From: Terriglobales bacterium
GTDB taxonomy: Bacteria; Acidobacteriota; Terriglobia; Terriglobales; Acidobacteriaceae
Length of the DNA stretch: 64,000 nt
Reading direction: 5' to 3'
Assembly (NCBI GenBank): GCA_035567895.1
Contig: DATMPC010000001.1
Coordinates: 62,001-126,000, forward strand
Each line of letters opens with the position of its first letter. The stretch's first letter is position 1. Below are positions 8,416 to 17,664 of this stretch, piece by piece. Under the pieces are notes generated by a model. That model was given only the letters and a program-made list of their open reading frames with translations, made no database searches and had not been told where the DNA came from. The position numbers and the translations under genes are program-made.

Positions 8416-9105
8416 TTAACCCGGTTCGTCCGTGCTGGCGACCAGTGAGTGTGTAATCGCGTGGACGGAGAGCGCGATGCGGTTCTGCACGCCGACCTTA
8501 CGCATCAGCTTGGCTACGTGAGCCTTCACGGTGCGCTCTTCGATCTGCAGCGCCTGGCCGATCTCTCGATTCGAGCGCCCGGCTACGAGCAGTTCGAGCA
8601 CCTCTTTTTCTCGGTCGGTAAAGCTAACGCGGCCCGCGGGGAAGATTTTCCCAGGAGACGAGGTGACGCGATCGATGAAGATCGACATCACTCGGCGTGG
8701 CGCCCAGACTGATCCCTGATGAACCACGCGAATCGCCTGCACAAACTCAGACGGGCTAGCGGCCTCATCAACAAACCCTTTTGCGCCGGCTGCCAGGGCT
8801 TTGAGAATGGCCTCATCGTCCGCTCCAGTACCGGTCACTATGATGCGCAGGTCGGGACGCGCTGCCTTCATGCTGGCCATCACGTCGAATACGCTGCCGC
8901 CTCCGCTGGCACGATTGCCCAGAAGGACGAGATCTACATTCTGCAGGCGCGGCAACTCTTCGAGCGTCGCGGCAGAGAGTTCCAAATCGGACTCGCTATC
9001 AAAAAGGGAACGAAGTCCTATGAAGCGCAGGGGGTCACTGTCAACGACGGCAATATGTATCATCGGCTTCTTGGCGGTTGCAGCAGCTTTCATGGTCTTA
9101 AGCAC
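8416..9105 (-). CDS. LuxR/NarL-type regulator with degenerate receiver domain
   Basis: 229 residues: a receiver-like domain (about 15-135) and a LuxR-type helix-turn-helix (about 160-220; FTDREKEVLELLVAGRSNREI). The phospho-acceptor Asp position is Gly (G63 in DLVLLGNRAS), and the usual Lys after the fourth strand is not in its normal context (GAKGFVDE). Phosphorylation by a histidine kinase is therefore unlikely and no kinase gene is adjacent. It would bind DNA as a dimer, with control by ligand, partner or level. The start is a GTG at 9105 or an ATG at 9093; neither has a good ribosome site. Confidence 0.8.
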   Translation of the reverse strand: MLKTMKAAATAKKPMIHIAVVDSDPLRFIGLRSLFDSESDLELSAATLEELPRLQNVDLVLLGNRASGGGSVFDVMASMKAARPDLRIIVTGTGADDEAILKALAAGAKGFVDEAASPSEFVQAIRVVHQGSVWAPRRVMSIFIDRVTSSPGKIFPAGRVSFTDREKEVLELLVAGRSNREIGQALQIEERTVKAHVAKLMRKVGVQNRIALSVHAITHSLVASTDEPG

Positions 9106-9225
9106 AGCTGAGGCCTAGCATACCTTGAATCGAAGCCTATGAACTATTAGTGCAATGTCCTAATGGACATGTACTGAAGTGGTCAACCCCCTGCTGGAAA
9201 GCCGTTTTCCTGCGAGGTGGGGTGA

Positions 9226-9924
9226 CTAGCGGGTCACTTTTTGAGCTGTGACGATTTTGCTGGAATCGACAGACGTATCGGAGATGCCCAACATGTATCC
9301 GCGAGAGAAGCCGGAGCAGTACTCGAGAGAACAAACATTGCTGAGAGTCTGTCGGCAGTATTGTTCAACGTATTCGGGTGTCATATTGGTGGCAGGAGCA
9401 TTCTGCGATTGGGCGCTCTTGTATCCCGCGGCTACGCCTTCGTCGAAATGAGCTCGACGGGTACTCGGCAATAGATCTCTTAGGCCGGCGTTTGCAGCCT
9501 TTGCCCGTTCAGACGCCCGAAATTCAGCACCAGAAATCGCGTCTGCATACCCGCCTCGAAATCCCGCCTCATAGCCTTCTTGAAAGAGCACTTTGCTGCC
9601 GAAACTTGGTTGGTAATCTCGGCTTGCCTGGCCGTACTCCTTCAACTTCATCACGAGTCGGGCGTCGCGCCCCATATGGATGTCCAGGTCGCCGACATGA
9701 AACCCCTGCTCATATCCATGCCGATATCCATGAGCGAATGCCGAATTCGCATAGAGCTTCCCAAGTATCTCGTTTTGCATGTGAGACTCATTCGCCAGGA
9801 ATCGTCGCGTACCAGGAGCGGCGGGATGAGTGACAACAGAGGTGAATTGGGTTGAAGTTTGCGCGGCCGAGGTGATGGCACAAGCTAGAGCAACGACCAA
9901 CCAATGTGTCGCGCGCGAAGTCAT
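9226..9924 (-). CDS. Secreted protein with YxxGY/GYxxGF repeats
   Basis: 232 residues from the ATG at 9924, with a signal peptide (hydrophobic to about residue 20, ending SAAQ). The mature part carries repeated Gly-aromatic motifs, such as HGYRHGYEQGF, EGYEAGFRGGY and EGVAAGYKSA, and a Cys pair near the C-terminus (QYCRQ, VCSLEYC). I do not recognise a named family. The same type of motif ends another secreted protein at 23078-23665. It is probably a periplasmic or surface protein of unknown function. An alternative GTG start at 9933 adds three residues. Confidence 0.6.
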   Translation of the reverse strand: MTSRATHWLVVALACAITSAAQTSTQFTSVVTHPAAPGTRRFLANESHMQNEILGKLYANSAFAHGYRHGYEQGFHVGDLDIHMGRDARLVMKLKEYGQASRDYQPSFGSKVLFQEGYEAGFRGGYADAISGAEFRASERAKAANAGLRDLLPSTRRAHFDEGVAAGYKSAQSQNAPATNMTPEYVEQYCRQTLSNVCSLEYCSGFSRGYMLGISDTSVDSSKIVTAQKVTR

Positions 9925-10247
9925 GCCATCCACCGCATTAGGTAGATGTATGTGAGCTGCAGTTTGGATGTAACGGCAACGTGCAATCCGAAAGGCCCTG
10001 TTGCGCCAATACTGCGTGATAGCTCCTGAGCGCCAAGAACTCAGTTCAACACCAAAGTGCTAGACCTCTTGCGACGCGTAAGGTCATATTAAGCAGCTAC
10101 TTAGGTGTTTCTTTCCATTTGCCAATTCCGCCCCTGCAGCGATACTCCATTCACCTTAACCCCGATCAATTGAGTTCGCGGGCGGGTTCGGCAACGAAAA
10201 TTCCTGGGGGAAACGAAACCGGGCCGGACGCGAACTCAAGTGGTAAC

Positions 10248-10284
10248 GAACTCCCCGGATAGTTAAACGACTTCCGGGGAGTTC
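10248..10284. promoter_or_regulatory. 12-bp perfect inverted repeat upstream of the DUF3857 genes
   Basis: In the 398-bp gap before the DUF3857 pair, GAACTCCCCGGA (10248-10259) and TCCGGGGAGTTC (10273-10284) form a perfect palindrome with a 13-bp spacer, 48 bp before the start codon. No T-run follows, so an operator or a leader hairpin is more likely than a terminator. The rest of the gap shows nothing I can name. Confidence 0.45.
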
Positions 10285-10331
10285 CGTTTAAGCCAATAGC
10301 GCCGCGGCCGGAGTTAAGCCGTAATGGGACA

Positions 10332-13247
10332 ATGGCCTCTCCACGCAAGCGACGGATGCTCTTCCTTTGCGTTGGCCCCTTCCTGTGCAGCGTGCTGGCG
10401 TCGGCCTCGAATCCTGTTCAATCCAAGTCCTGGTTCGACCAACGGCTCGTCAAAAAAACTCAAGCTGTTACAGTTCACGTCCATGCTTCGAGTGACCGCG
10501 ACACGCTCATTACTGTTGCGCTGCTAGACGAAATCTACGATTTGCGGGACTGCGTCTTGGACCCTTTTCAAGTCGATTCCACTCTCGCGCGAATTACGGA
10601 CGATCTCTCCGCTACGCCGATTGCGCGCGCCGAGGCGAGCTACCTCGCTGCGCGCATTAAAGGCTCTTTCGCGGAGACTCCGCAGACACTCATCGCCCTC
10701 CTCGCTCGCGGCGCTGGAGCGATGGCGGGCGACGCCGAGATTCGAGATGCGATTTCGGCCATTACGCTGTTGCATCATCTCGATATCGCAGCGAGGGCGG
10801 AGCAACCTGCCGAATCAGTTAACAGTGGTGAAGGCTGGTATCACGCCTCCCGAATTGCTCGTGACGATTACCACAAACTTCAAGCGCTCCGAAGAGCTTT
10901 GGAGCTGAATCATGACTACCTCCCCGCACTGACCGAAATGGCCAAACGCTATGCAGCGCAAGGACAGCTCACGCGTGCGCGAAACATGCTCTCTGCGACT
11001 CTAGAACGGTACCCGGCCGAGACGTCCGTGCGCCTTCTCCTGGCTGAGTTAGATATCAACCAGGGTCATGCGTCGACAGCGTTAGAGGTGATGAATCAAC
11101 TGCGATCCAAGCCTCTGCCCATCGCTGTTACGCGGCAGCTCGCAGAAAGCTATGCTCAATTGAGGCTTCTGGACGAAGCACGCGATCTCGCCCACTTAGC
11201 CGTTAGGCTTCATCCTGGTGGACCCGAAGAGCGTGAACTGGCATCGCGTTTGGATGAGCAGGCGGCTGACCGGGAGACCTCAAAGCGTCAGGTATCACAA
11301 CGCGAGTTCATTGCCCCTGCTCGACTGTCTGGAGCGACGATAGACGAATTGTCCGACACAACGAGCCAGACCGCCCTTCGCCGGTTACTAAACGGCCAGA
11401 CCATACCTACCGATGATTCGCGCGAGTTCTTCGCCGATGTCTTGGCCCTGATAAAGAGATGGCATGCTCGGCCGTTAACAGAACGTAGCGAGTCGCGGAT
11501 CCTGGCGAACGTACGAGCAGACCAACTCCGTTCCGATTACCAAACTGTGCAGCATGTACAGCAGGTGATTGCTATCGGCTCAACAAGCGATATAACCACT
11601 TACAAACAGCGCGGTATTCAGTATTCGGCGCAATCGCAACAGCTGAATGTCGTGCGCGCTCGCTTGCATCATGGCGGGGGACGAGTATCGGAAGGCGAAG
11701 ATCTTGGCGAGAGTTCCCTCGCCGATTCCAGCGCCGCGACCTACGACGATCTACGCACACGGCAATACCGCTTCCGCGATCTGCGAGCTGGGGACGTACT
11801 CGAGCTGGAATATACAATCACACCTCTAGCCAATGAAAACCCATACGGTCAGTATTTTGCGCAGCTGGTCGCGTTTGGCTCTTCGCTCCCAAGCGATTTC
11901 CAGCGTTATGTCCTGTGCAGTCCTCACGACATTCACCTGAGCAGCTCCGAGCGGGCTCTACCTCCTGCAACGCTGCAACGGCGCTCTGCTGAAGATGTTC
12001 GTATTTGGGAAAAGACGGACATAGCTGCGCTGGTTCGTGAACCACGCTCGCCCTCGTGGAGCGAGCAGGGCGCCTACGTCCACGTGTCGAATTTCGATTC
12101 ATGGCAAACACTGGGCAAATGGTATGCGGATCTGATTCGTCCTCAGTTCAAGCTAAACGCGGAACTTGAACGGCAGGCCGCCCAGATCGTGCAGAACCAT
12201 CCCAGCCGGCTCGACCGCGTGGCCGCGATCGATGAGCTGGTTCTGAAGAACACACGCTACGTGGCCCTCGAGCTTGGCGTCTATGGATTCAAACCCTACC
12301 CAGTCACTCAGACCTTCGCTCGACGCTTTGGAGACTGCAAGGATAAAGCAAGCCTCATGGTCGCGCTTCTGCGAGCAGCCGACATTGATGCAGACATCGC
12401 CTTGGTTCGCACGAAACGGCTGGGAGACATCATCGAGCAGCCCGCTTCGGTATCCATCTTTGACCATGCGATTGTTTATGTTCCGGAATTTGATCTCTGG
12501 CTCGACGGAACTGCTGAGTTTTCGCGGTTGCGGGAGCTGCCCGTCGAAGATCAGGGCGTAATGGCGCTGACGGTAGGCGCCGACGGTAATGCCACATTGC
12601 GGCGGACTCCGGCCTCATCTGCAAGCGACAACTATTCCAGACGAACGATCAACGCGCGTCTGGAAGCCGATGGCACCATCCGATTCTCGGGCGCGACTTA
12701 TGTCCGCGGTGAAGACGCTCCCGAACTGCGACGCCAGTTGGAACCAGGGGACAGCAAGCTTGGATATGTTCGCGATCATCTAGCACAGGTCCTACCGGCC
12801 GTCGAAGTACACGACGTGGAGTTGCCGGTTAGTCTCTCCGACATAGTTTCTTTAAGCTTCAACGGCGAGCTGACTTCATTCCATGGACGTCATTCGGCTA
12901 CGCTGCCGTCGTCATGGATGGAACGAAACTACGTTGCAACTCTCGCAGCGAAGAATTCCCGCGCTCAAGACCTGCTGTTTGAAGCCCCCTGGACCACCAC
13001 CGAAGAGATCCACATTGAGCTTCCGCACGGTGCGCATCTGACAGGCATTCCACAGAACCAGAGCATCTCGAGTGAATTCGGAAACGCGGACATTCGATAT
13101 GACATCATCGGTGACCAAGTCACAGTCCTCAGCACGGTCAAGTTCAGCGCGACACTAATTCCTGCCGCGCAATATCCCGCCTTTCGAGAATTTACTGCGG
13201 GAGTGGAAACCGCGTTCCAGCGTAATCTCGAGGTCGAGCTACCATGA
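10332..13247 (+). CDS. Secreted TPR / DUF3857 / transglutaminase-like protein, intact triad
   Basis: 971 residues with a basic N-terminus and signal-like segment (about 8-26). Residues 30-330 are helical TPR-like repeats, 385-560 match the DUF3857 layout, and a transglutaminase-like core follows. The catalytic triad can be read: C669 (FGDCKDKASL), H712 (FDHAIVYV) and D725 (LWLDGTAEF). A C-terminal beta-rich domain (about 760-970) completes the usual DUF3857-transglutaminase arrangement. Function in the envelope is unknown; a protease or crosslinking activity is possible. The next gene, of the same architecture, overlaps it by 4 bp (ATGA), so the two are translationally coupled. Confidence 0.8.
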   Translation: MASPRKRRMLFLCVGPFLCSVLASASNPVQSKSWFDQRLVKKTQAVTVHVHASSDRDTLITVALLDEIYDLRDCVLDPFQVDSTLARITDDLSATPIARAEASYLAARIKGSFAETPQTLIALLARGAGAMAGDAEIRDAISAITLLHHLDIAARAEQPAESVNSGEGWYHASRIARDDYHKLQALRRALELNHDYLPALTEMAKRYAAQGQLTRARNMLSATLERYPAETSVRLLLAELDINQGHASTALEVMNQLRSKPLPIAVTRQLAESYAQLRLLDEARDLAHLAVRLHPGGPEERELASRLDEQAADRETSKRQVSQREFIAPARLSGATIDELSDTTSQTALRRLLNGQTIPTDDSREFFADVLALIKRWHARPLTERSESRILANVRADQLRSDYQTVQHVQQVIAIGSTSDITTYKQRGIQYSAQSQQLNVVRARLHHGGGRVSEGEDLGESSLADSSAATYDDLRTRQYRFRDLRAGDVLELEYTITPLANENPYGQYFAQLVAFGSSLPSDFQRYVLCSPHDIHLSSSERALPPATLQRRSAEDVRIWEKTDIAALVREPRSPSWSEQGAYVHVSNFDSWQTLGKWYADLIRPQFKLNAELERQAAQIVQNHPSRLDRVAAIDELVLKNTRYVALELGVYGFKPYPVTQTFARRFGDCKDKASLMVALLRAADIDADIALVRTKRLGDIIEQPASVSIFDHAIVYVPEFDLWLDGTAEFSRLRELPVEDQGVMALTVGADGNATLRRTPASSASDNYSRRTINARLEADGTIRFSGATYVRGEDAPELRRQLEPGDSKLGYVRDHLAQVLPAVEVHDVELPVSLSDIVSLSFNGELTSFHGRHSATLPSSWMERNYVATLAAKNSRAQDLLFEAPWTTTEEIHIELPHGAHLTGIPQNQSISSEFGNADIRYDIIGDQVTVLSTVKFSATLIPAAQYPAFREFTAGVETAFQRNLEVELP

Positions 13248-16200
13248 GGTCATGGCTCTCGATCATCTGCATCGCAGGCGTGTCTGCCGGCGTTGCCGCA
13301 CAGACTCCTTCAGAAAGCTCTGCTGATCTCTTATTCGCGAAGTCGGATCTAACCGGGGCACTTCGGAGGAGCGCAGTAGAGCTAAAGCGTAACCCGCATG
13401 ACCTGAACGCACACTTCGTGCGCATGGAAGCGGCTCGGCTCGAACTCCGAAATCGAGAAGAGCTGCATTCCGCGATTGGAGTTCTACAAGAGGCGCGCGG
13501 TGGCGATCCCCGAGCAAGAGTTGCGGCCGAGAGAATCCGCGAACTGGCTGCTAACACCCCACAACTTCGTGCGGTACTTCCCCAAATCGCCGAGCTATTG
13601 CGGGAAGACAGTCCATATGCGGTCGAGCTCAGCGATGCCGTCCTGAAGGCATGGGCGGACGGGGCCGCGATCCCAGGGAAGACGCACCTGGCGCGCAGAA
13701 TTACGAAATGGCAAATCGCTGGACCGTTCGGCCAATTTGCCAACGTTGATTTTGATCGAGCCTGGCCGCCCGAAGAAAACGAGCTTCGCAGCACTCGCTA
13801 CGAAGGTCGAGTTCGTGAGGACATCGATGTCGAGTCCGGCGAGTTAGAGTTGCCTGAATACTTTTCCCGTTCTGGCGTCTACTACGCAGCCGCACAAGTG
13901 TCCATCGCGACCGAGGCGAAGTACCGGCTAATCGTGGAGAGTGAGGGCACGTATGACGTGCGAATCGACGGATTCCCACTGTTAGTGCATGACGCTCGGT
14001 TTGTGCAGCAACGCGCGACCACGCCGGTCGATTTTCAGATGGAGGCCGGAAAACATCGGATCGTTGTAAAGCTTCAAGCAGCGGCGCTCCCACTGCGTAT
14101 CTGGATTGAGCCGCTTCGTGAGTTTCACTCTGTAGCTCTGAGAGTGCTCGCTTCCGAAGCGGATTATCTGAAGGCTGCAACCGCTCTTATGAACGGAGAT
14201 CCGAGCGCCGCGCTCGCGTTGAGTGACCAGAGTTCTCTCGCCAATGTCCTCAAGGCCGAGGCGTTAGCGCAGATGGGTGATGAACAACAGGCACGGGAGC
14301 TCTTTCTGGCTGCGAGCATCTTAGATGCACGGAATCTGCTGGCCGCCTTCAAAGTGGCTGAGGATGCGCTCAGCGGCGAGCAATACGAAGCAGCCACAAA
14401 GCACCTCGCGAAGATTCTCAAGGGAGCTCCGGCGTATCCGCAGGCACAAGAGTTGAAGTTCCAACTCACTGAACACTTCAACTGGCGCACAGAGCAGGAA
14501 GCCGCGCTGAACCAGCGCCTGCGATTGCATCCAAACTGTGGCGCCCTGACAGACGCAGCCAAGTTTTACGACAGCAATTACCAAAGCGAACGCGCCAGGC
14601 GCTACGAAGCGGCGCTCGCCAAATGCTCGCCTAAGCCGTACCAATTTTGGGAGCAGTTGAGCTTGCATGGGACGCACAAACACGCAAGCGATAGCATCAG
14701 TGACTACCTAGTGCGGCACCCAAGCGATCGTCATGCTCTTACGAGTGCGATCCGAGAGGCCGTACTAGGCAATGATCTCCCAGGAGCAAGCCAATACGCG
14801 AAGATCCTGCGCGCGGTGGCTCCAAATTGGAGTTGGGCAGCACTGCTTGCCGTTCGTCCCGAATCGATACTGGATTCTCAATCCGGTTACTCGGCAGCGA
14901 ATGGCTTTTATAAGCCATTCGTGCGTGATCCATTACCCATGATGCGCGATCGCGAGGCGCAGCTCCCTGACAGTCGAATCCTGATCAACGATCGAGTTGT
15001 GAAGCTCGATTCGGGGGGAGCCTGGGTTTATCAACACACGGTTACCCAAGTTCTGAATAAGAAAGGCATCGCTCGGCTAGGCGAGGTGGAATTGCCGCGA
15101 GCGATCGACCTGCTTGACCTTCGTACAGTCAAGCCGAATGGAAAGCTCGTCGAAGCGGACTTGGGCGAGAGCAAGAGTGCGGTTTCAATGCCATCGCTCG
15201 CGGAGGGAGACGCGATTGAAATCGCATACCTTCAGCACATCAGCTCCGAGGTTCTGGCCGCATCCCCTGAGACTTTGGACTTCGCGTTCGCGTCCTCGCA
15301 ATCGCCAACTCGCTCCGCGCGGCTGACGCTGATTCGCGACAATGTGCCGGAGCCATTGTTGTGGCGCTCGCCCGAGGTGCGGTGCATTCACAGTGAGCCT
15401 ACCAGCGACGTTGGCACCACAACGTGGGAGGTGACGAACGCGCCAGCCGATCAGGATGAACCTGCTGCGCCCCAATACGAGCGGCGCTCTCGTTTGTTGT
15501 GGCTCGCAATGGACCGTGCTCAGCCGGTAGACATGAGTGCGAAAATACGCGACGCACTCACCGATGCCACGAAGGTCACTTTCCGGATTCGGGAAATAGC
15601 CGCCGAGCTGCAATCATCGTCAGAAGCCAGGCCCAGCGTCGCGTACCGCTACGTAATGGCAAACATTGAGAACGAAGCACAGAACTGGCGACAGGCAAAC
15701 ATCACTGCTGCAGACGAAAGTCTGGGACAAGGCGAAGGTAACCGCGCTGCCACTCTCATTGCTCTTCTGTCGGCCATGGGATATGAGGCCGATCTTGCGC
15801 TTAGCAGTGAACGAGGTAAGTACGACCCTGCGGATATGTGCGCAAGCGCCCGCTGCTACACGCATGCACTCGTGCGCGTCGTGTTGCCTGGATCCGGCCA
15901 AGTGCTGCTCGACCCTGGCATCGAGAGTCTCCCGGCAGGCGCTCTGTCTCCCGAAGTGGAAGGGGAACAAGCACTCCTTATCCCCCGCTCGCATGCCCTG
16001 ACCAAACAGGCTTTCGTGGTTCCGCGATCCACCGATCAGCACAGCGAAGCAACTGCCGATCTGCACCTCGACGATGCAGGTGGCCTTAGCGGAAAAATTC
16101 ATATCCGTTTCGGCAGCTTCCGCAGCGGACAGATGCGTCAAATGTTGCGCACTGTCTCTGCTAAGGACCGTGAGGATTTCTTTGAACAGATAGCTGATCG

Positions 16201-16732
16201 AATTATTCCGTCCGTGAATGAGGTTTCAGCCACGCTCAATCACGAACAAGATCCGGAGCAGCCGCTTGAACTCGAACTAAGCATTCGGGCCTCAAAATTC
16301 GGCCGATGGAACCATTCCGAACTACAGCTTGAACAGACGGTTCCGGCGCTCGGCTTGAGCCGGGTGTATGCCACACTGGCTGAGAGGCAGCAACCCGTAC
16401 TCCTCGATACGCCATTGGTCGAGACCTCTGAATTTGTAATTCATCTGCCAGTTGGACTCGAAGCTGTTCGTACGCCAAATTCTGTTGATTTGAAGTCCGA
16501 GTTTGGCGAGTATCGCAGCGAACTCAAGGCCGAAGCCAACGTTCTCAAAGTCACGCGCAGTTTCCGGATTCCGGCGCAAGTAGTGGCACCGTCCCGATAT
16601 CGTGAGTTCTCTGATTTTGCCCTTCAAATCGACAGCGCTGAAAGAGAAGTGATTCAGTTGCGTGGAACGTCTTTAGTGCAAATCCTCCCCAACTCCGCGC
16701 AGCTCGCGCACACTCCGCAGCCGCTGCATTAA
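13244..16732 (+). CDS. Secreted TPR / DUF3857 / transglutaminase-like protein lacking the catalytic Cys
   Basis: 1162 residues with a signal peptide (to about residue 19). The N-terminal half holds TPR-like helices and a beta-rich insertion (about 150-290); DUF3857 covers about 560-710 and the transglutaminase-like fold about 780-900. The segment equal to GDCKDK of the upstream gene reads GEGNRA (830-835), so the nucleophile Cys is Gly (G832). H874 and D890 of the triad remain. It is therefore a probable pseudo-enzyme. The overlap with the upstream gene suggests that the pair works as a complex of an active and an inactive partner, but this is inference. Confidence 0.8.
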   Translation: MRSWLSIICIAGVSAGVAAQTPSESSADLLFAKSDLTGALRRSAVELKRNPHDLNAHFVRMEAARLELRNREELHSAIGVLQEARGGDPRARVAAERIRELAANTPQLRAVLPQIAELLREDSPYAVELSDAVLKAWADGAAIPGKTHLARRITKWQIAGPFGQFANVDFDRAWPPEENELRSTRYEGRVREDIDVESGELELPEYFSRSGVYYAAAQVSIATEAKYRLIVESEGTYDVRIDGFPLLVHDARFVQQRATTPVDFQMEAGKHRIVVKLQAAALPLRIWIEPLREFHSVALRVLASEADYLKAATALMNGDPSAALALSDQSSLANVLKAEALAQMGDEQQARELFLAASILDARNLLAAFKVAEDALSGEQYEAATKHLAKILKGAPAYPQAQELKFQLTEHFNWRTEQEAALNQRLRLHPNCGALTDAAKFYDSNYQSERARRYEAALAKCSPKPYQFWEQLSLHGTHKHASDSISDYLVRHPSDRHALTSAIREAVLGNDLPGASQYAKILRAVAPNWSWAALLAVRPESILDSQSGYSAANGFYKPFVRDPLPMMRDREAQLPDSRILINDRVVKLDSGGAWVYQHTVTQVLNKKGIARLGEVELPRAIDLLDLRTVKPNGKLVEADLGESKSAVSMPSLAEGDAIEIAYLQHISSEVLAASPETLDFAFASSQSPTRSARLTLIRDNVPEPLLWRSPEVRCIHSEPTSDVGTTTWEVTNAPADQDEPAAPQYERRSRLLWLAMDRAQPVDMSAKIRDALTDATKVTFRIREIAAELQSSSEARPSVAYRYVMANIENEAQNWRQANITAADESLGQGEGNRAATLIALLSAMGYEADLALSSERGKYDPADMCASARCYTHALVRVVLPGSGQVLLDPGIESLPAGALSPEVEGEQALLIPRSHALTKQAFVVPRSTDQHSEATADLHLDDAGGLSGKIHIRFGSFRSGQMRQMLRTVSAKDREDFFEQIADRIIPSVNEVSATLNHEQDPEQPLELELSIRASKFGRWNHSELQLEQTVPALGLSRVYATLAERQQPVLLDTPLVETSEFVIHLPVGLEAVRTPNSVDLKSEFGEYRSELKAEANVLKVTRSFRIPAQVVAPSRYREFSDFALQIDSAEREVIQLRGTSLVQILPNSAQLAHTPQPLH

Positions 16733-16741
16733 ACTATTGGT

Positions 16742-17077
16742 ATGCCGGTAACCGAAGAAGAGGTAATCACTGCGCTGAAGGATTGTTACGACCCGGAGAT
16801 TCCGGTAAACATCGTTGACCTGGGACTTATCTATGGCGTCCGGATCACGCCTGAATCCGCCGCAGAGGTTGCGCCGGAAACCCGCCGCGACGTCGAAGTC
16901 GAGATGACGCTTACGGCGCCCGGATGTCCAGCGCACACGCAGATCAGCCAGCAGGTGAAAGATCGGATCGAGCAACTTCCTGGTGTGAACTCCGCCACCG
17001 TCAACGTTGTGTGGTCGCCTCCGTGGACGCCGGAGCGGCTGAGTCAAGCGGCACGCCAAAAGTTAGGAATCGAGTAG
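16742..17077 (+). CDS. SufT-like MIP18 (DUF59) family Fe-S maturation protein
   Basis: 111 residues of the MIP18/DUF59 family, which helps Fe-S cluster assembly or delivery in the cytosol. Conserved features are DPEIPVNIVDLGLIY near the N-terminus and the Cys motif TAPGCPAH in the middle. The protein is the core domain alone, with a short insert (about 40-50). It starts 9 bp after the DUF3857 gene; no ribosome site is clear. It may share the transcript, though the functions are not obviously linked. Confidence 0.85.
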   Translation: MPVTEEEVITALKDCYDPEIPVNIVDLGLIYGVRITPESAAEVAPETRRDVEVEMTLTAPGCPAHTQISQQVKDRIEQLPGVNSATVNVVWSPPWTPERLSQAARQKLGIE

Positions 17078-17123
17078 AGAGGGGGATCAAGGTTTACGCA
17101 GCTCCTGTCCCCTATTCCCTCCC

Positions 17124-17426
17124 CTAGTAAGGTTTGTTCTGGAACTCTCCACCCGAGCGGCCCCGCATCTGCTGCCAACTCTGTGCGTGCTCGCTGATGC
17201 GCTCCACCAGGCTCTGAATTCCATTCACGATACGATGGCCGCGGTCGAGGTACTCGGGAGCCTGATTCCAGATCTGCTCGAACTTTTCCGGATGGTCGGA
17301 CGCTAATGCTGCCAAGCCGACTCCTGCACTGGCCATACCTGCCGCTCGCTTTCCGCTCAACAGGAAGTACACTGCTGCGCCGAAAGCCCCAAACATCAAA
17401 ATCTTCTTCCAATCATGCTGTTCCAC
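17124..17426 (-). CDS. Small hypothetical membrane-anchored protein
   Basis: 100 residues from a GTG at 17426 preceded by GGAGGAAC at 7 nt, a strong ribosome site that supports the gene. One or two short hydrophobic stretches (about 9-24 and 30-43) are followed by a soluble amphipathic helical part with EQIWNQAPEYLDRGHRIV. I do not recognise a family. It is convergent with the SufT-like gene and transcribed alone. Confidence 0.6.
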   Translation of the reverse strand: MEQHDWKKILMFGAFGAAVYFLLSGKRAAGMASAGVGLAALASDHPEKFEQIWNQAPEYLDRGHRIVNGIQSLVERISEHAQSWQQMRGRSGGEFQNKPY

Positions 17427-17625
17427 TTGTGTTCCTCCATGAACGTTGGACCGACCGAATACTTAGAACAAGGTAACCTTAACTCTCGTTGCCTAGCACG
17501 CGGGGCTGAATCCAGGTTGACCGGCCCAACATCAACAACTTAGTCTCAGAGAATGGCTGATAGCAAGCTCGAGGAACTCCTTGCTCTTCCTGTTCACCAG
17601 CATTCTTTGTGACCTCTGGTTTAAG

Positions 17626-17644
17626 CCTTCGTGAACTTCGTGTT
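17626..17644. repeat. Half-element of the CACGAAGG repeat upstream of uvrC
   Basis: CCTTCGTGAACTTCGTGTT ends 21 bp before the uvrC ATG. Its reverse complement matches 17 of 19 bases of the sequence at 19543-19561 inside the end of uvrC. It belongs to the same word family as the element at 4135-4248. Confidence 0.6.
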
Positions 17645-17664
17645 CGCTCTTGTCTTTCGACCTG

